DNA of 64,000 nt from NCBI RefSeq assembly GCF_013031355.1, contig NZ_WPZO01000002.1, forward strand, positions 310,001-374,000, given 5' to 3'. The translations under genes and the position numbers were made by a program. The DNA is from Ruegeria arenilitoris. GTDB lineage: Bacteria; Pseudomonadota; Alphaproteobacteria; Rhodobacterales; Rhodobacteraceae. The notes under the pieces are model-generated. The model saw nothing but the letters and a program-made list of their open reading frames with translations, ran no database searches and was not told the DNA's origin. Below, piece by piece: positions 1 through 8,607 of the stretch (positions within the stretch are counted from its first letter, which is position 1; each line of letters opens with the position of its first letter).

Positions 1-104
1 GGCTGGGTTCAACAGGTGCCCCAAATCCTCAGGATGAGCCCGATTTCAAGGCCGCCTCGGTCTGGCCCGGCGATGTCCGTGTTCGCATTCACTATGATCA
101 GTAG
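1..104 (+). CDS. C-terminal end of an unidentified protein (cut by window edge)
   Basis: An open frame enters from the left edge and stops at TAG 102-104. About 33 residues are visible, ending in SVWPGDVRVRIHYDQ. The next gene starts 6 bases later on the same strand, so the two are probably cotranscribed. The visible part is too short to assign a family. Confidence 0.5.
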   Translation, partial: LGSTGAPNPQDEPDFKAASVWPGDVRVRIHYDQ

Positions 105-110
105 TGCACA

Positions 111-959
111 ATGCTGACCGATCGAAAACTGACAATCGGCACGCTTCTGAGTGTGTTTCGTTGGCGCGTAGGGCTTACGTGGTTTCAGATCCTGGCGGAA
201 ACGGCGCTAACTGTGTTGATCCCGCTTTTCATCGGCTTTGCTATCGATGGATTGCTGAGCGGAAAATTTCAGCCCTTTGTGCATTTAGGCACTCTCATGG
301 TCGCCCTTACATTGATCGGCGTGATCAGGCGGATTTACGATACACGTGTGTACGGAATGATCCGTGTCGAACTGGGCAAGGCGATTGCTGCGCGGTTTTC
401 GAATCTGCCAATTTCATCGCTTAACGCCCGGATCGGAATGGGGCGTGAACTGGCCGACTTCCTGGAGGAGATCCTGCCTTCGGCAATCTCAGGGATCGTG
501 CAATTCGTCGTGTCGGCAATCTTGTTGTTTTACTTCTCGCCGGCTCTGGCTCTGTCAGCCTGCGGGGTTCTTGTCGGAATGATATCCGTCTACGCTCTGT
601 TTCATTCGACATTTTGGCAATGGAACCGTGCGCTGAATGAGCAAATGGAGCATCAGGTCAACGTTCTGGAGCAACGCCGCGACCGCCCGGTTCTTGTCCA
701 CTTGGAAAAACTGCGTCGGTCCGAAGTAAAGCTCTCGGATACCGAAGCCATACTGTACGGCGTGATCTTTGCTTTGCTGATAGGTTTGATCCTGTTCAAC
801 CTGTGGTTCGCGACGCAAAACCTGGATGCGACACCTGGAATGATCTTTTCGATTGTCAGCTATTCGTGGGAGTTTGCTGAAGCAGCGCTTACCTTGCCGG
901 TGACCTTGCAGTCCTGGTCACGACTATCCGAAATCACGACCCGATTGCAGAGCGATTGA
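111..959 (+). CDS. ABC transporter six-TM membrane domain protein, no ATPase domain
   Basis: A 282-residue integral membrane protein resembling the ABC exporter type-I transmembrane domain. Hydrophobic segments lie near residues 20-42, 58-75, 128-165 (two helices), 215-237 and 245-265. No Walker A, signature or Walker B motif follows; the ORF ends soon after the last helix, where an exporter would continue into its nucleotide-binding domain. The polar stretch around residues 175-210 fits a cytoplasmic coupling loop. It begins 6 bases after the upstream stop, suggesting an operon whose other members lie outside the window. It may work with a partner ATPase or be a degenerate half-transporter. 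Substrate is unknown. Confidence 0.7.
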   Translation: MLTDRKLTIGTLLSVFRWRVGLTWFQILAETALTVLIPLFIGFAIDGLLSGKFQPFVHLGTLMVALTLIGVIRRIYDTRVYGMIRVELGKAIAARFSNLPISSLNARIGMGRELADFLEEILPSAISGIVQFVVSAILLFYFSPALALSACGVLVGMISVYALFHSTFWQWNRALNEQMEHQVNVLEQRRDRPVLVHLEKLRRSEVKLSDTEAILYGVIFALLIGLILFNLWFATQNLDATPGMIFSIVSYSWEFAEAALTLPVTLQSWSRLSEITTRLQSD

Positions 960-1178
960 CCGGAATTCTGAACCATTCCTTGAGTGGAGCGGGATTTGTA
1001 ATCAAGTACAGACGGCCCATAGCCAACATCCAACACAGTCCTCGTATGCCGCGCTTGAAGCCCGCAATTCAGACATTCGCTGCGGCTGTAAATTGTTTGC
1101 GGTCGCGCACTCACGGATAGCGCAAAAAAGCCATTGCTCAATAATGGGCTTTCAAAGTCGGTTGTTGAGCAAACCAGA

Positions 1179-2930
1179 TCATTCCGGCAACCCGGCCTTT
1201 CGTAAACCTTGCAGATAGTGTTCGAGCGCTGGGGCGTGTGTGTAGAGATGGCACCGCCGGACCATTGAAACGGAAAAGTCAGGTCGATGGGCTGAACACT
1301 CGGAGATTAAGCGCGCAGCTTCCTCAGTTTTGCCTGAGTAACCCAGGCCAGCGAGAACGACAGAGTAGCGGGACCACTGGAATCCTTGTTGTTGAAGCGC
1401 TTTCCTTCCCCATTCAATCGCCAGCCTGTAGTCGCGTTTCAACAAGTGCGCCTCTGCCAACCTCACCATATATGATCCCATATGCTGATCACGGGGGCTG
1501 AGGCGAATGGCATCTTCCAAATGTGGAATAGCCTGATCGGCATTTCCCAAAAACACTGCGGCAGCGCCGAGACCATAATGAGCCCAAGCAAGACTGGGAT
1601 TGAGTTCAATGGCCAGCCTGAGGTCCGGAATAGCGTTTTCGTGTTCGCGAGCAACGATCCGGGCTTTTCCCATAGCGCAGTGCGCGGCGGCGTCATCTGG
1701 ATCCAGTTCTACCGCCATCCGGGCCGCCTGCAGTGCACGTTCGCAATTCTCTGCAGGAGAATCCGCCAGACCAAGCACCACTTCATAGTAGTAAGCATCC
1801 ACCAAACCGGAAAATGCCAGCGACAGGTTGGGATCTTGTGAAAGAGCGGCCTCAAACCGCGCACGCGCCTCCATCAGGTCTTCTTTGGTGCGCTTGTAAA
1901 GATGCCACATGCCTCGTTGATAGACATCCCATGCGGTCAGGTTACCGGACTTCTTGGATGTCGCCCGTTGCTGCTCTGCCTTGTCCAATTCCGGCGCAAT
2001 GGCCCCTACAATGGCTGCGGTTACTTCATCCTGGACTGCAAAAATATCCTCGAGGACGCGATCATACCGCTCGGCCCAGATTTGCTTTCCAGATGCCGCG
2101 TCGATCAATTGAGCGGCAATCCGGACCCGGTTTCCTCCTTTGCGAACACTTCCGTCGAGCACATAGCGTACCCCGAGTTGTCCGCCGATTTTCTTCAGGT
2201 CTGTCGCTTCACCTTTGTAAGCGAAACTTGAGTTGCGGGCGATGACCATCAGCCATCGGTTACGGGACAGTGCGGAAATGATGTCTTCCGACACACCATC
2301 GGCGAAATACTCCTGATCAGTTTCACCGCTCAAGTTGTGGAACGGAAGAACTGCAATGGAGGGTTTCTTCGTAGCCGCAAGCGGTGTTGACGAAACATCC
2401 CCTTGTGGATCGGCACCGCTCAACGTTACGCTATAAGCGCGAATGGGTTGATCTACATTTTTGAGTTCAAGTTTGCCCAAGTCTTTGAACTCAGCATTGA
2501 TTTTTCCGTTAGCTTGACGATAGGCATCTTCGGACAGGCAGATACCGTCTGGTTCAGCCCGGGCTTCAAGTCGAGCCGCTATGTTGACGCCGTCTCCCAA
2601 AAGGTCTTCGCCGTCGACAATGACGTCGCCAAGATTAAGCCCGATGCGAAAACTAAGACGTCTGTGTCCTTCGCCCGCTCTCCTTTCCTGAATTAGGACC
2701 TTTTGCCATTCGATCGCACAGTCGACGGCGTCGACGATGCTGGCGAACTCCACCAACATCCCGTCACCGACAAGCTTGAAAATTCGACCATGATATTGGG
2801 AAATAAGTGGTTCGATTACATCGCTGCGAACAGCATTCAAACACTCGAGAGTGCCGGCTTCATCCTGCCCCATAAGGCGCGTGTAGCCAACCACATCGGC
2901 AACTAAAATGGCGGCAAGCCGGCGTTCCAA
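1179..2930 (-). CDS. Class III adenylate/guanylate cyclase with TolB-like and TPR domains
   Basis: A 583-residue cytoplasmic signalling protein. Residues 1-170 form a class III nucleotidyl cyclase domain opening with MERRLAAILVADVVGYTRLM; the two metal-binding aspartates are D12 and D56 (in KLVGDGMLVEF), so it is probably catalytically competent. Residues about 190-290 are the TolB/FlgO-like domain (SIAVLPFHNLSG, then YVLDGSVRK) common in alphaproteobacterial multidomain regulators. Residues about 330-560 are TPR-like helical repeats. No membrane segment is seen. It is a single gene with gaps on both sides. cAMP is the likelier product for the family, but purine selectivity cannot be read with certainty here. 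A second TolB-TPR protein lies at 4689-6242. Confidence 0.88.
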   Translation of the reverse strand: MERRLAAILVADVVGYTRLMGQDEAGTLECLNAVRSDVIEPLISQYHGRIFKLVGDGMLVEFASIVDAVDCAIEWQKVLIQERRAGEGHRRLSFRIGLNLGDVIVDGEDLLGDGVNIAARLEARAEPDGICLSEDAYRQANGKINAEFKDLGKLELKNVDQPIRAYSVTLSGADPQGDVSSTPLAATKKPSIAVLPFHNLSGETDQEYFADGVSEDIISALSRNRWLMVIARNSSFAYKGEATDLKKIGGQLGVRYVLDGSVRKGGNRVRIAAQLIDAASGKQIWAERYDRVLEDIFAVQDEVTAAIVGAIAPELDKAEQQRATSKKSGNLTAWDVYQRGMWHLYKRTKEDLMEARARFEAALSQDPNLSLAFSGLVDAYYYEVVLGLADSPAENCERALQAARMAVELDPDDAAAHCAMGKARIVAREHENAIPDLRLAIELNPSLAWAHYGLGAAAVFLGNADQAIPHLEDAIRLSPRDQHMGSYMVRLAEAHLLKRDYRLAIEWGRKALQQQGFQWSRYSVVLAGLGYSGKTEEAARLISECSAHRPDFSVSMVRRCHLYTHAPALEHYLQGLRKAGLPE

Positions 2931-3180
2931 GACGACCTCCTATCACCACCAGAATACCGCTGGAAGTGACGAGAATCCAACTCAATTGAAGTCCGGGCAC
3001 TAAGCGAGTTTCTTTTCTCAGACTATTCTGGATGTTTAGCCACGCCCCTATTTAGACTGGTTCAACCGTGTCACCGAGTTTGTCATCATTTTGAAATTGG
3101 GAGCGTGCTCTGAACTTGTTGAGCACGCCCCGAAGATCCTTGGCCAGAGGTTGTTTGCGCCTTCCTTTGCGCGCCAAACC

Positions 3181-3438
3181 TTATACCCTCCAATATGCGT
3201 CACGCCCGTAACGCAAGGCGTCGACGTACTGATCCGGCTCAAGGCCGATGTCTTTCAACAGGCGTTTGTCAAACTGCGAAACATGCCGGATGTCGCGACG
3301 AATTCGGTATTCGCGGATTGCGGCCATGCCCAGGTGTGAAAACAGGTTGTACAGTTTCTTAACTGGCGAGCTTGCTCCTCCCTCTGGTCGAAACAACACG
3401 CTCTGCGGTTGGGAAATAGAACTACGATCAGTTGTCAT
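3181..3438 (-). CDS. DUF1127 domain protein
   Basis: An 85-residue protein whose C-terminal half matches the DUF1127 pattern (DKRLLKDIGLEPDQYVDALRYGR). These small basic alphaproteobacterial proteins are sometimes linked to RNA or phosphate-related regulation, but this one's role is unknown. A longer reading frame extends upstream, but the start at 3438 is preferred: an AGGAGG Shine-Dalgarno sits 5-10 bases before ATG, and the family does not carry the long N-terminal extension. Probably monocistronic. Confidence 0.8.
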   Translation of the reverse strand: MTTDRSSISQPQSVLFRPEGGASSPVKKLYNLFSHLGMAAIREYRIRRDIRHVSQFDKRLLKDIGLEPDQYVDALRYGRDAYWRV

Positions 3439-3563
3439 TTTGGCCTCCTGATTTTGGTATGTTTGCGCCGATTTCGCCCGGACCACTGTGCTTCCAAACC
3501 TCTGCAATTCTGCGAGGGAAAACGGGCGAAAGCGGCCCGGACTTGTGTGATCCGAAACGCCGG

Positions 3564-4520
3564 TCAGACGGTTTCGGTCGTAGGTTGCCGAGCCGCTTTG
3601 CAAACATGCTCGACATGACGGTGGTCGGTGCCGCAGCACCCGCCGATAACGGTCAGGTTGGGCAGAATCTTTGCAAGTTCCTGATGAAGCTCACCGAATT
3701 CCTGCGGGTTTCCGTCATCCAGTTCTTCCGCAGCATCAAGCTCGGCATGGGAAAGGCGCGACGCATTGGCCCGCAAACCCATGATACGCTTTGTCCAGTC
3801 GCCGCCCTGCTCAAGAACCGAGCGGAAGTGGTCAGGATGCGCGCAATTGATCATGAAATAGGCTGCGGCGCTCTGAGTGGCGGCATCGACCTGTTCAATG
3901 GCAGCGCGCAGCCCCTGACCCGAAGGCAGGCGCCCATCGGTCTCGACGGTGAATGAGATCACCACGGGAATGCCGGCCTCCTGTGCGGCATTTACGATGC
4001 CAATGGCTTCGTCAGCATAGGTCATCGTTATGGCCGAAACCATGTCTGCGCCCATCTCAGCGAACCATTCCACCTGTGTCCGGTGGTAGGTTTCAGCTTC
4101 GGAATCGCTCAGGATTTCGCTCGGGGCGTAGCCGTCGCTATGCGGTCCGATCACCCCATTGATCACAAAGGGGGAGTCCGGTTGCTCATGTTCTTCACGC
4201 ATCTTTACAAGCGTGGCGATGACCTCGCGATGAACCTCCTTGAGTTGATCGTGGTTTACGCCCAGTTCGGCAGCCCACCGGGGGCTGGCGCGCCATGTCG
4301 GTGTGTCCATGACAAAGCCGCGACGGTTGTTTACCGCCAGTTGGGCAAATCCGCGCATGTACCGGTCGATGGCGTCAATGCCGACCTGGTTGTCCAGCGC
4401 CTTGAACGCTGCAAAGAGCGGCAGATCGATCCCGTCGTGAAAGACCAGGGTCGTTTCCAGCCCGCCATCGGCCAGCATCTGGGTGCCGTTCAACTGGGGC
4501 AGTGCGTTTCGGTATTTCAT
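3564..4520 (-). CDS. Homocysteine S-methyltransferase family protein
   Basis: A 318-residue pterin-independent methyltransferase of the betaine/S-methylmethionine-homocysteine methyltransferase family (TIM barrel, zinc-dependent). Zinc-ligand cysteines appear as MINCAHPDHF and, near the C terminus, GGCCGTDHRHV, both in the expected places. The N terminus LADGGLETTLVF is the usual first strand and loop. The start at 4520 is chosen because AGGAGA lies 6 bases upstream; the ATG at 4526 directly abuts the same motif. The family transfers a methyl group from a small donor to homocysteine to give methionine. Betaine is an attractive donor given the betaine genes at 8.6-14.6 kb, but that is inference. 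It is divergent from the regulator at 4689. Confidence 0.85.
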   Translation of the reverse strand: MKYRNALPQLNGTQMLADGGLETTLVFHDGIDLPLFAAFKALDNQVGIDAIDRYMRGFAQLAVNNRRGFVMDTPTWRASPRWAAELGVNHDQLKEVHREVIATLVKMREEHEQPDSPFVINGVIGPHSDGYAPSEILSDSEAETYHRTQVEWFAEMGADMVSAITMTYADEAIGIVNAAQEAGIPVVISFTVETDGRLPSGQGLRAAIEQVDAATQSAAAYFMINCAHPDHFRSVLEQGGDWTKRIMGLRANASRLSHAELDAAEELDDGNPQEFGELHQELAKILPNLTVIGGCCGTDHRHVEHVCKAARQPTTETV

Positions 4521-4688
4521 TGCCATTCTCCTGTTTCTGGGCCCCTTTTCGGGCCGTTTAGGATGAAACGGGAATAGCAGCGCCTCGGTTTTGAACCTCG
4601 AGCCGCATCTGAGCTTTTCCTGAGAAAGTATGAGGGGTAGGCTTGAGGCAAACGGGAATTGTTCGCAACAGGGCCGGTTTTTTGGGAA

Positions 4689-6242
4689 ATGAAGTACGAG
4701 TTCAATGATTGCACGATTGATACCGATCTTTTTCAGATATCGCGTGGCGGTGTCGCTGGAAGCCTGACGCCGCAAACCCTGCAAATTCTTGAATATCTCA
4801 TTTCAAACCGGGATCGGGTGGTTTTGAAAGATGAACTGGTCGAGCAGGTGTGGCAGGGCCGGTTCATCACGGATGCGACCTTGTCGACCGCGATGAAAGA
4901 AGCTCGGCAGGCGGTTGGCGACACAGGGCGGGATCAGCACACGATCCGCACTGTACATGGCGCAGGGTTTCGCTTTGTCGCGGAAATCGTAATGCCCGTT
5001 GCCGACACGCGAAACGCTCCGACGTCTGATGGTATTGTCCTCGCGGTACTTCCATTCAAAAGTCTGGGCATAAACACCGACGACACCTTTTTGGCCGAAG
5101 GTCTGACAGAAGACGCGATCACGAACCTGTCCCGGTTTCGCGAACTTACGCTGCTGTCCCATCGCACAACCGCACAGCTGGCTGCAGAAAAGGTTTCGAA
5201 CGCCGAAATGTCGGCACGATATGCCATCACCCACGTGGTCGAAGGCAGTATTAGAAGGTCGCAAAACCAGTTGCGCGTGACTGTGCAAGTAACCGAAGCC
5301 AGCGGCGGCAGACTGGTAGCGACCGAACAATTCGATCGCGGCGGCGGGCCCGAAGATTTGTTTGAGATTCAGGAAGACATCGCCGCGCTCATTGCCGGCC
5401 GTCTTGGCAGCCGCCACGGATTGATGGCAAAACAGGTGGCTAGATCACTACCTGCCGGGCGCACGCATTTCTGGGAGACCTATTTTCTCGTCGCGCAGTT
5501 TTACGAGTATTACAGGTCCTATGATCATTCGATACATGCCGAAATCCGGGACAGGCTAAAGGTCGCGCTGGAAAAAGACACCCATTCCTCAGATGGGTGG
5601 GCTGCTTATGCCATGCTGTTGCTGGAAGAGTACCGCTATCACATCAACCAGCGACCAGATGTCGACGCCTTGGCGCTCGCAACCGAGGCAGCCGGAAGGG
5701 CGGTCGAGTGTGACGGTTTGAACGCCTTTGCGCAAATGACCCTGGCGCTGACCATTTTCTACCAGATGGACATAGCAAGGTTCAGGGCTGCTGCGGATCG
5801 GGCACTCCAGCTGAATTCCGGCCATTGCGATGTTCTGGCCGAGATCGGCTCCTGTCACCTGTTTCTGGGCGAATATGATCGAGCGGTCGAACTACTGGAC
5901 CGGGCGATTGATCTGAGCCCGGTCCATCCAGGCTGGTATCACTATGCGCGGTGCTGGCTCTATGCATCGCAGGGGTTTACCGAGGCCGCACTGATTGAGA
6001 TCGAGAAAGTGCCGATGCCGGATTTCTTCTGGTATCAGGCACATCTGGCATGGCTTCATGGCGAATTGGGCAACACAGAAAAAGCCCAAGCGGCAGCCGC
6101 AGTCATGCGGGAAATGTTTCCGATCTTCGAAGACGTCGTCTATGAAGAGCTTGCGATGACCGGCATCACCCCGGAACACGGAGAGATGGCTGTTCGAGGA
6201 TGGCGCAAGGCGGGGCTTAGAATCCCGGAATATCCGACTTAG
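4689..6242 (+). CDS. Winged-helix transcriptional regulator with TolB-like and TPR domains
   Basis: A 517-residue soluble regulator. The N-terminal ~95 residues are an OmpR/PhoB-type winged helix (LTPQTLQILEYLISNR ... IRTVHGAGFRFVAEI) without a receiver domain, as in CadC-like proteins but with no transmembrane helix. Next comes a TolB/FlgO-like domain (VLAVLPFKSLG, later HVVEGSIRRS), then TPR-like repeats to the C terminus. The start at ATG 4689 is preferred over a TTG at 4659 because GGGAA lies just upstream and the domain begins right after it. It is divergent from the methyltransferase, with 168 bases between starts, so it may control that gene. Its 3' end overlaps the convergent MFS gene by 26 bases. 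Confidence 0.85.
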   Translation: MKYEFNDCTIDTDLFQISRGGVAGSLTPQTLQILEYLISNRDRVVLKDELVEQVWQGRFITDATLSTAMKEARQAVGDTGRDQHTIRTVHGAGFRFVAEIVMPVADTRNAPTSDGIVLAVLPFKSLGINTDDTFLAEGLTEDAITNLSRFRELTLLSHRTTAQLAAEKVSNAEMSARYAITHVVEGSIRRSQNQLRVTVQVTEASGGRLVATEQFDRGGGPEDLFEIQEDIAALIAGRLGSRHGLMAKQVARSLPAGRTHFWETYFLVAQFYEYYRSYDHSIHAEIRDRLKVALEKDTHSSDGWAAYAMLLLEEYRYHINQRPDVDALALATEAAGRAVECDGLNAFAQMTLALTIFYQMDIARFRAAADRALQLNSGHCDVLAEIGSCHLFLGEYDRAVELLDRAIDLSPVHPGWYHYARCWLYASQGFTEAALIEIEKVPMPDFFWYQAHLAWLHGELGNTEKAQAAAAVMREMFPIFEDVVYEELAMTGITPEHGEMAVRGWRKAGLRIPEYPT

Positions 6243-7215
6243 GTCGCACGCGCATCAGGGCGGGTAAAGCGATCAAGCCCGAAATGACAATCGCGCTGGC
6301 CAAGGCCGGATAGCCGCCCATGGCAATCGCCAGACTCCCCATTCCGCCACCCATTGCAAACCCCAAAAGGTAGCGTGCCATGCCTGACGCCGGGGCGTCA
6401 GTTCGGTCCAGATAAAGCGGGAAGAAAAGAAACAGGCCGAATGCGTTGACAAGGATCGTCGCGCCCATCAGCAGTTCGGAACTTGAAAGATAGGTCAGCC
6501 CACCTGCAAAGGTGGCCAGTAACAGACCAACTATCTGGGCGTGAAGCCTCAGCCGGTCTAGGATGATGCCGGCAAGAAACGACCCCAGTGCAGAAAGCCA
6601 CAGGCTCGCCGCCAGCCAGACGCTGAGGCTGCCAAGCTCTTGTTCTATCGAAAACACTTCCAGAAAAGCCCAATAGGCGCCCATGCAGATAAAGAACGGC
6701 AACAGACTAAGATCCTGTTTCCAGTTGTAGTGCCCGACATAGCGTTTGCCTGGAGCGGGCAGATACAGCAGAAGCAGGATGGCCTGTATCGCCGCTAGAA
6801 GGGCCAAGGGAAACAGCAATGATATCCCGGTTGCATGGACACCGGCCAACAGAACGAATGAAGCGGCGCAGCCGATCGCCATTCCATTGCTGATCATTCG
6901 CAAAACACTGGCTACGCCGGAACTGCGCGACAGAGGCACAGCCAAAACCATGCCCAGCGACGAACCGACGATAGCTGCGCCGACAAACAGTATCGCCGTC
7001 GCAATGGTCTGCTCCATCGCAGCAGTGGCAATTCCGATGCACGCAACAGCCCCGGCGACCCGCGGCAAAACATGCCCGGCGACAGCACCAATCACACATC
7101 CGATCGCGGCGGTCAGCAGGACAACGCTGGCCAACAGCCCGACCACAACTTCGGAACTCCCGCTTTTGGCGGCCAATTCAGCCAACCAAATCGGCATCGT
7201 GTTCAGAATTGTCAC
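6217..7215 (-). CDS. MFS family transporter (start uncertain)
   Basis: A 332-residue polytopic membrane protein of MFS type with about eleven hydrophobic segments from this GTG start; substrate unknown. The homologous first helix seems to begin before the GTG: the upstream in-frame codons read RSFYIALAV and are open back to a TGA near 7310, but they contain no ATG. A CTG overlaps the TGA of the small upstream ORF (MVN stop) at 7242-7245. So either the GTG is used and helix 1 is clipped, a CTG start is used with translational coupling, or the start has been lost. The C terminus overlaps the convergent regulator gene by 26 bases. Confidence 0.75.
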   Translation of the reverse strand: MTILNTMPIWLAELAAKSGSSEVVVGLLASVVLLTAAIGCVIGAVAGHVLPRVAGAVACIGIATAAMEQTIATAILFVGAAIVGSSLGMVLAVPLSRSSGVASVLRMISNGMAIGCAASFVLLAGVHATGISLLFPLALLAAIQAILLLLYLPAPGKRYVGHYNWKQDLSLLPFFICMGAYWAFLEVFSIEQELGSLSVWLAASLWLSALGSFLAGIILDRLRLHAQIVGLLLATFAGGLTYLSSSELLMGATILVNAFGLFLFFPLYLDRTDAPASGMARYLLGFAMGGGMGSLAIAMGGYPALASAIVISGLIALPALMRVRPKSDIPGF

Positions 7216-7241
7216 CGCTAACGCGATATAGAAGGAGCGTG

Positions 7242-7484
7242 TCAGTTGACCATCCTTGCCTGGCGGGTTTCCTGTCCATTTCGATGTTTGTTTAAATAAA
7301 CCTGTTGGTCAACGCTGCCAAAATGGTTATCGGCAGTCGCTTTGTGTGCGGCAGTTATATGCGCGAAACCCCCTAAAAACGTTTTCTGCGGAGCGTCCGC
7401 TCCGAACAATTCGCGGGACATTTTGCAAAGTTTTCTATCTGCGACTTCGAATTCAAGGACGGCTTCAGGTCGCGTCGGGCTCAT
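7242..7484 (-). CDS. Small hypothetical ORF upstream of the MFS gene
   Basis: An 80-residue frame starting MSPTRPEAVLEFEV. Support comes from a GGAGAG Shine-Dalgarno 5 bases before the ATG at 7484 and from its position directly ahead of the MFS frame, with the stop overlapping a possible MFS start. I recognise no family, and composition is not clearly coding. It may be a decayed gene. Confidence 0.35.
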   Translation of the reverse strand: MSPTRPEAVLEFEVADRKLCKMSRELFGADAPQKTFLGGFAHITAAHKATADNHFGSVDQQVYLNKHRNGQETRQARMVN

Positions 7485-7587
7485 GGTTCTCTCCGGGGCC
7501 GAACGAGCCACCCCATGATTGCGTCGGTGATGGGATGCCTTCCAAAGGCCGATGCGAAGTCACCCGGTAAGGTGCCACGACTTTGCA

Positions 7588-8002
7588 TCACAAGGTCATC
7601 CTGTCTCCGTCCCGACAGGACCAGTTTCCGCAGTTTGCAGAACTCTGAGTTTCAAACCATGTAGGCGAGGCCTCCTTTGTCCGATCAAATTTGGTTCCAT
7701 CTCGCCAATGCCGCGTCAGGATGACCGATATTTTGCGTGCAGTTACGACCGCCGCCTTTTTAGGCCCTTTGCGTTGCACAACCTTTCAATGGGCTGAACT
7801 TTGCGACCCGCTGGATTAGTATTTTCGCAGCGTCAAAGAGCAATTTACGCATGTAGGGAGCGCCGCGTTTGGAAATGCGGCCGGACCAATCGGTCTCGCC
7901 CGATTGGTAGCGCCTTGGCGTCAATCCGAAATACGCACCTACATCTACCTCGATACGAACCTCGTCGTCGTTGAATTCAAATGAACAGAGGATTGCGGTC
8001 AC
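7588..8002 (-). pseudogene. IS110-family transposase C-terminal remnant, frameshifted
   Basis: Two adjacent minus-strand frames together give the C-terminal half of an IS110/IS116/IS902 transposase. The upstream frame carries VGAYFGLTPRRYQSGETDW, GRISKRG and YMRKLLFDAAKILI, the family's C-terminal signature. The downstream frame continues with KGPKKAAVVTARKISVIL and HWRDGTKF. They break near 7760-7779, which implies a frameshift. The N-terminal DEDD catalytic half is absent, so the element is dead. Confidence 0.8.
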
Positions 8003-8470
8003 ATGGATTTTCAGGCCACCCGCTCCGCAATGGTATCAAGCAAGACCTTCGATGAGGCCACTGAAGTGTTGGGTCTTTACCTGGCACAGCACGGAATTGT
8101 CGATAGGGACGCGCAGACCGAACTGCTTGGTTTCCTCGGATGGGTCGAGCCTGATGAAGATGCGTTCGCGCAAGACGTCCGGATCGTTTTGGCCTCTGCT
8201 GAGTTCGCTCGCGAGGTAACGACAGCGGTCCTCTGGCTGATTGAACGCGAAATTGAGATCCGGTGTGTGCGTCTCCAACCTTACGATCACGACGGGCGAG
8301 TTTTCGTGGACGTCCAGCAGATCATCCCGCTTCCGGTGATGGCTGACTATCAGGTTCGGGTTACCGCGAAAAAGCGCAAAGAGCGGCATGCACGATCTGA
8401 CACTCTCGGCAGAACCAATTACGATTTGGTTCTCGGTGGGCAGAATCGGCGCGCAGGTTGGTCGTCGTGA
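8003..8470 (+). pseudogene. Fragment of a nuclease-associated hypothetical protein, truncated
   Basis: A 155-residue frame with VTTAVLWLIEREIEIRCVRL and VFVDVQQIIPLP, a pattern I associate with the middle of larger bacterial proteins that have a NucS/DUF91-like nuclease domain at the N terminus. Here the N-terminal nuclease region is missing and the frame ends early after DLVLGGQNRR, where relatives continue. It starts immediately beside the IS110 remnant, so insertion and deletion may have truncated it. The family link is from memory and moderate. Confidence 0.45.
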
Positions 8471-8607
8471 TTCAACATTTCCTTGAGGAAGGGCATGCCT
8501 GAGAGGATAACGCCCACAGGCCACTCTCCTTATTGTTTCAAGGATTTTAGTGTGTTGATGGCATGTTGCTTTTCTCGGTTTGTCTGGTTCAATCCACGGG
8601 TCAGAAC

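Noticed and set aside
3564-4784. Longer 406-residue form of the homocysteine methyltransferase
   Set aside because: The extra N-terminal residues overlap the divergent regulator gene, look non-coding, and the Shine-Dalgarno fits the start at 4520.
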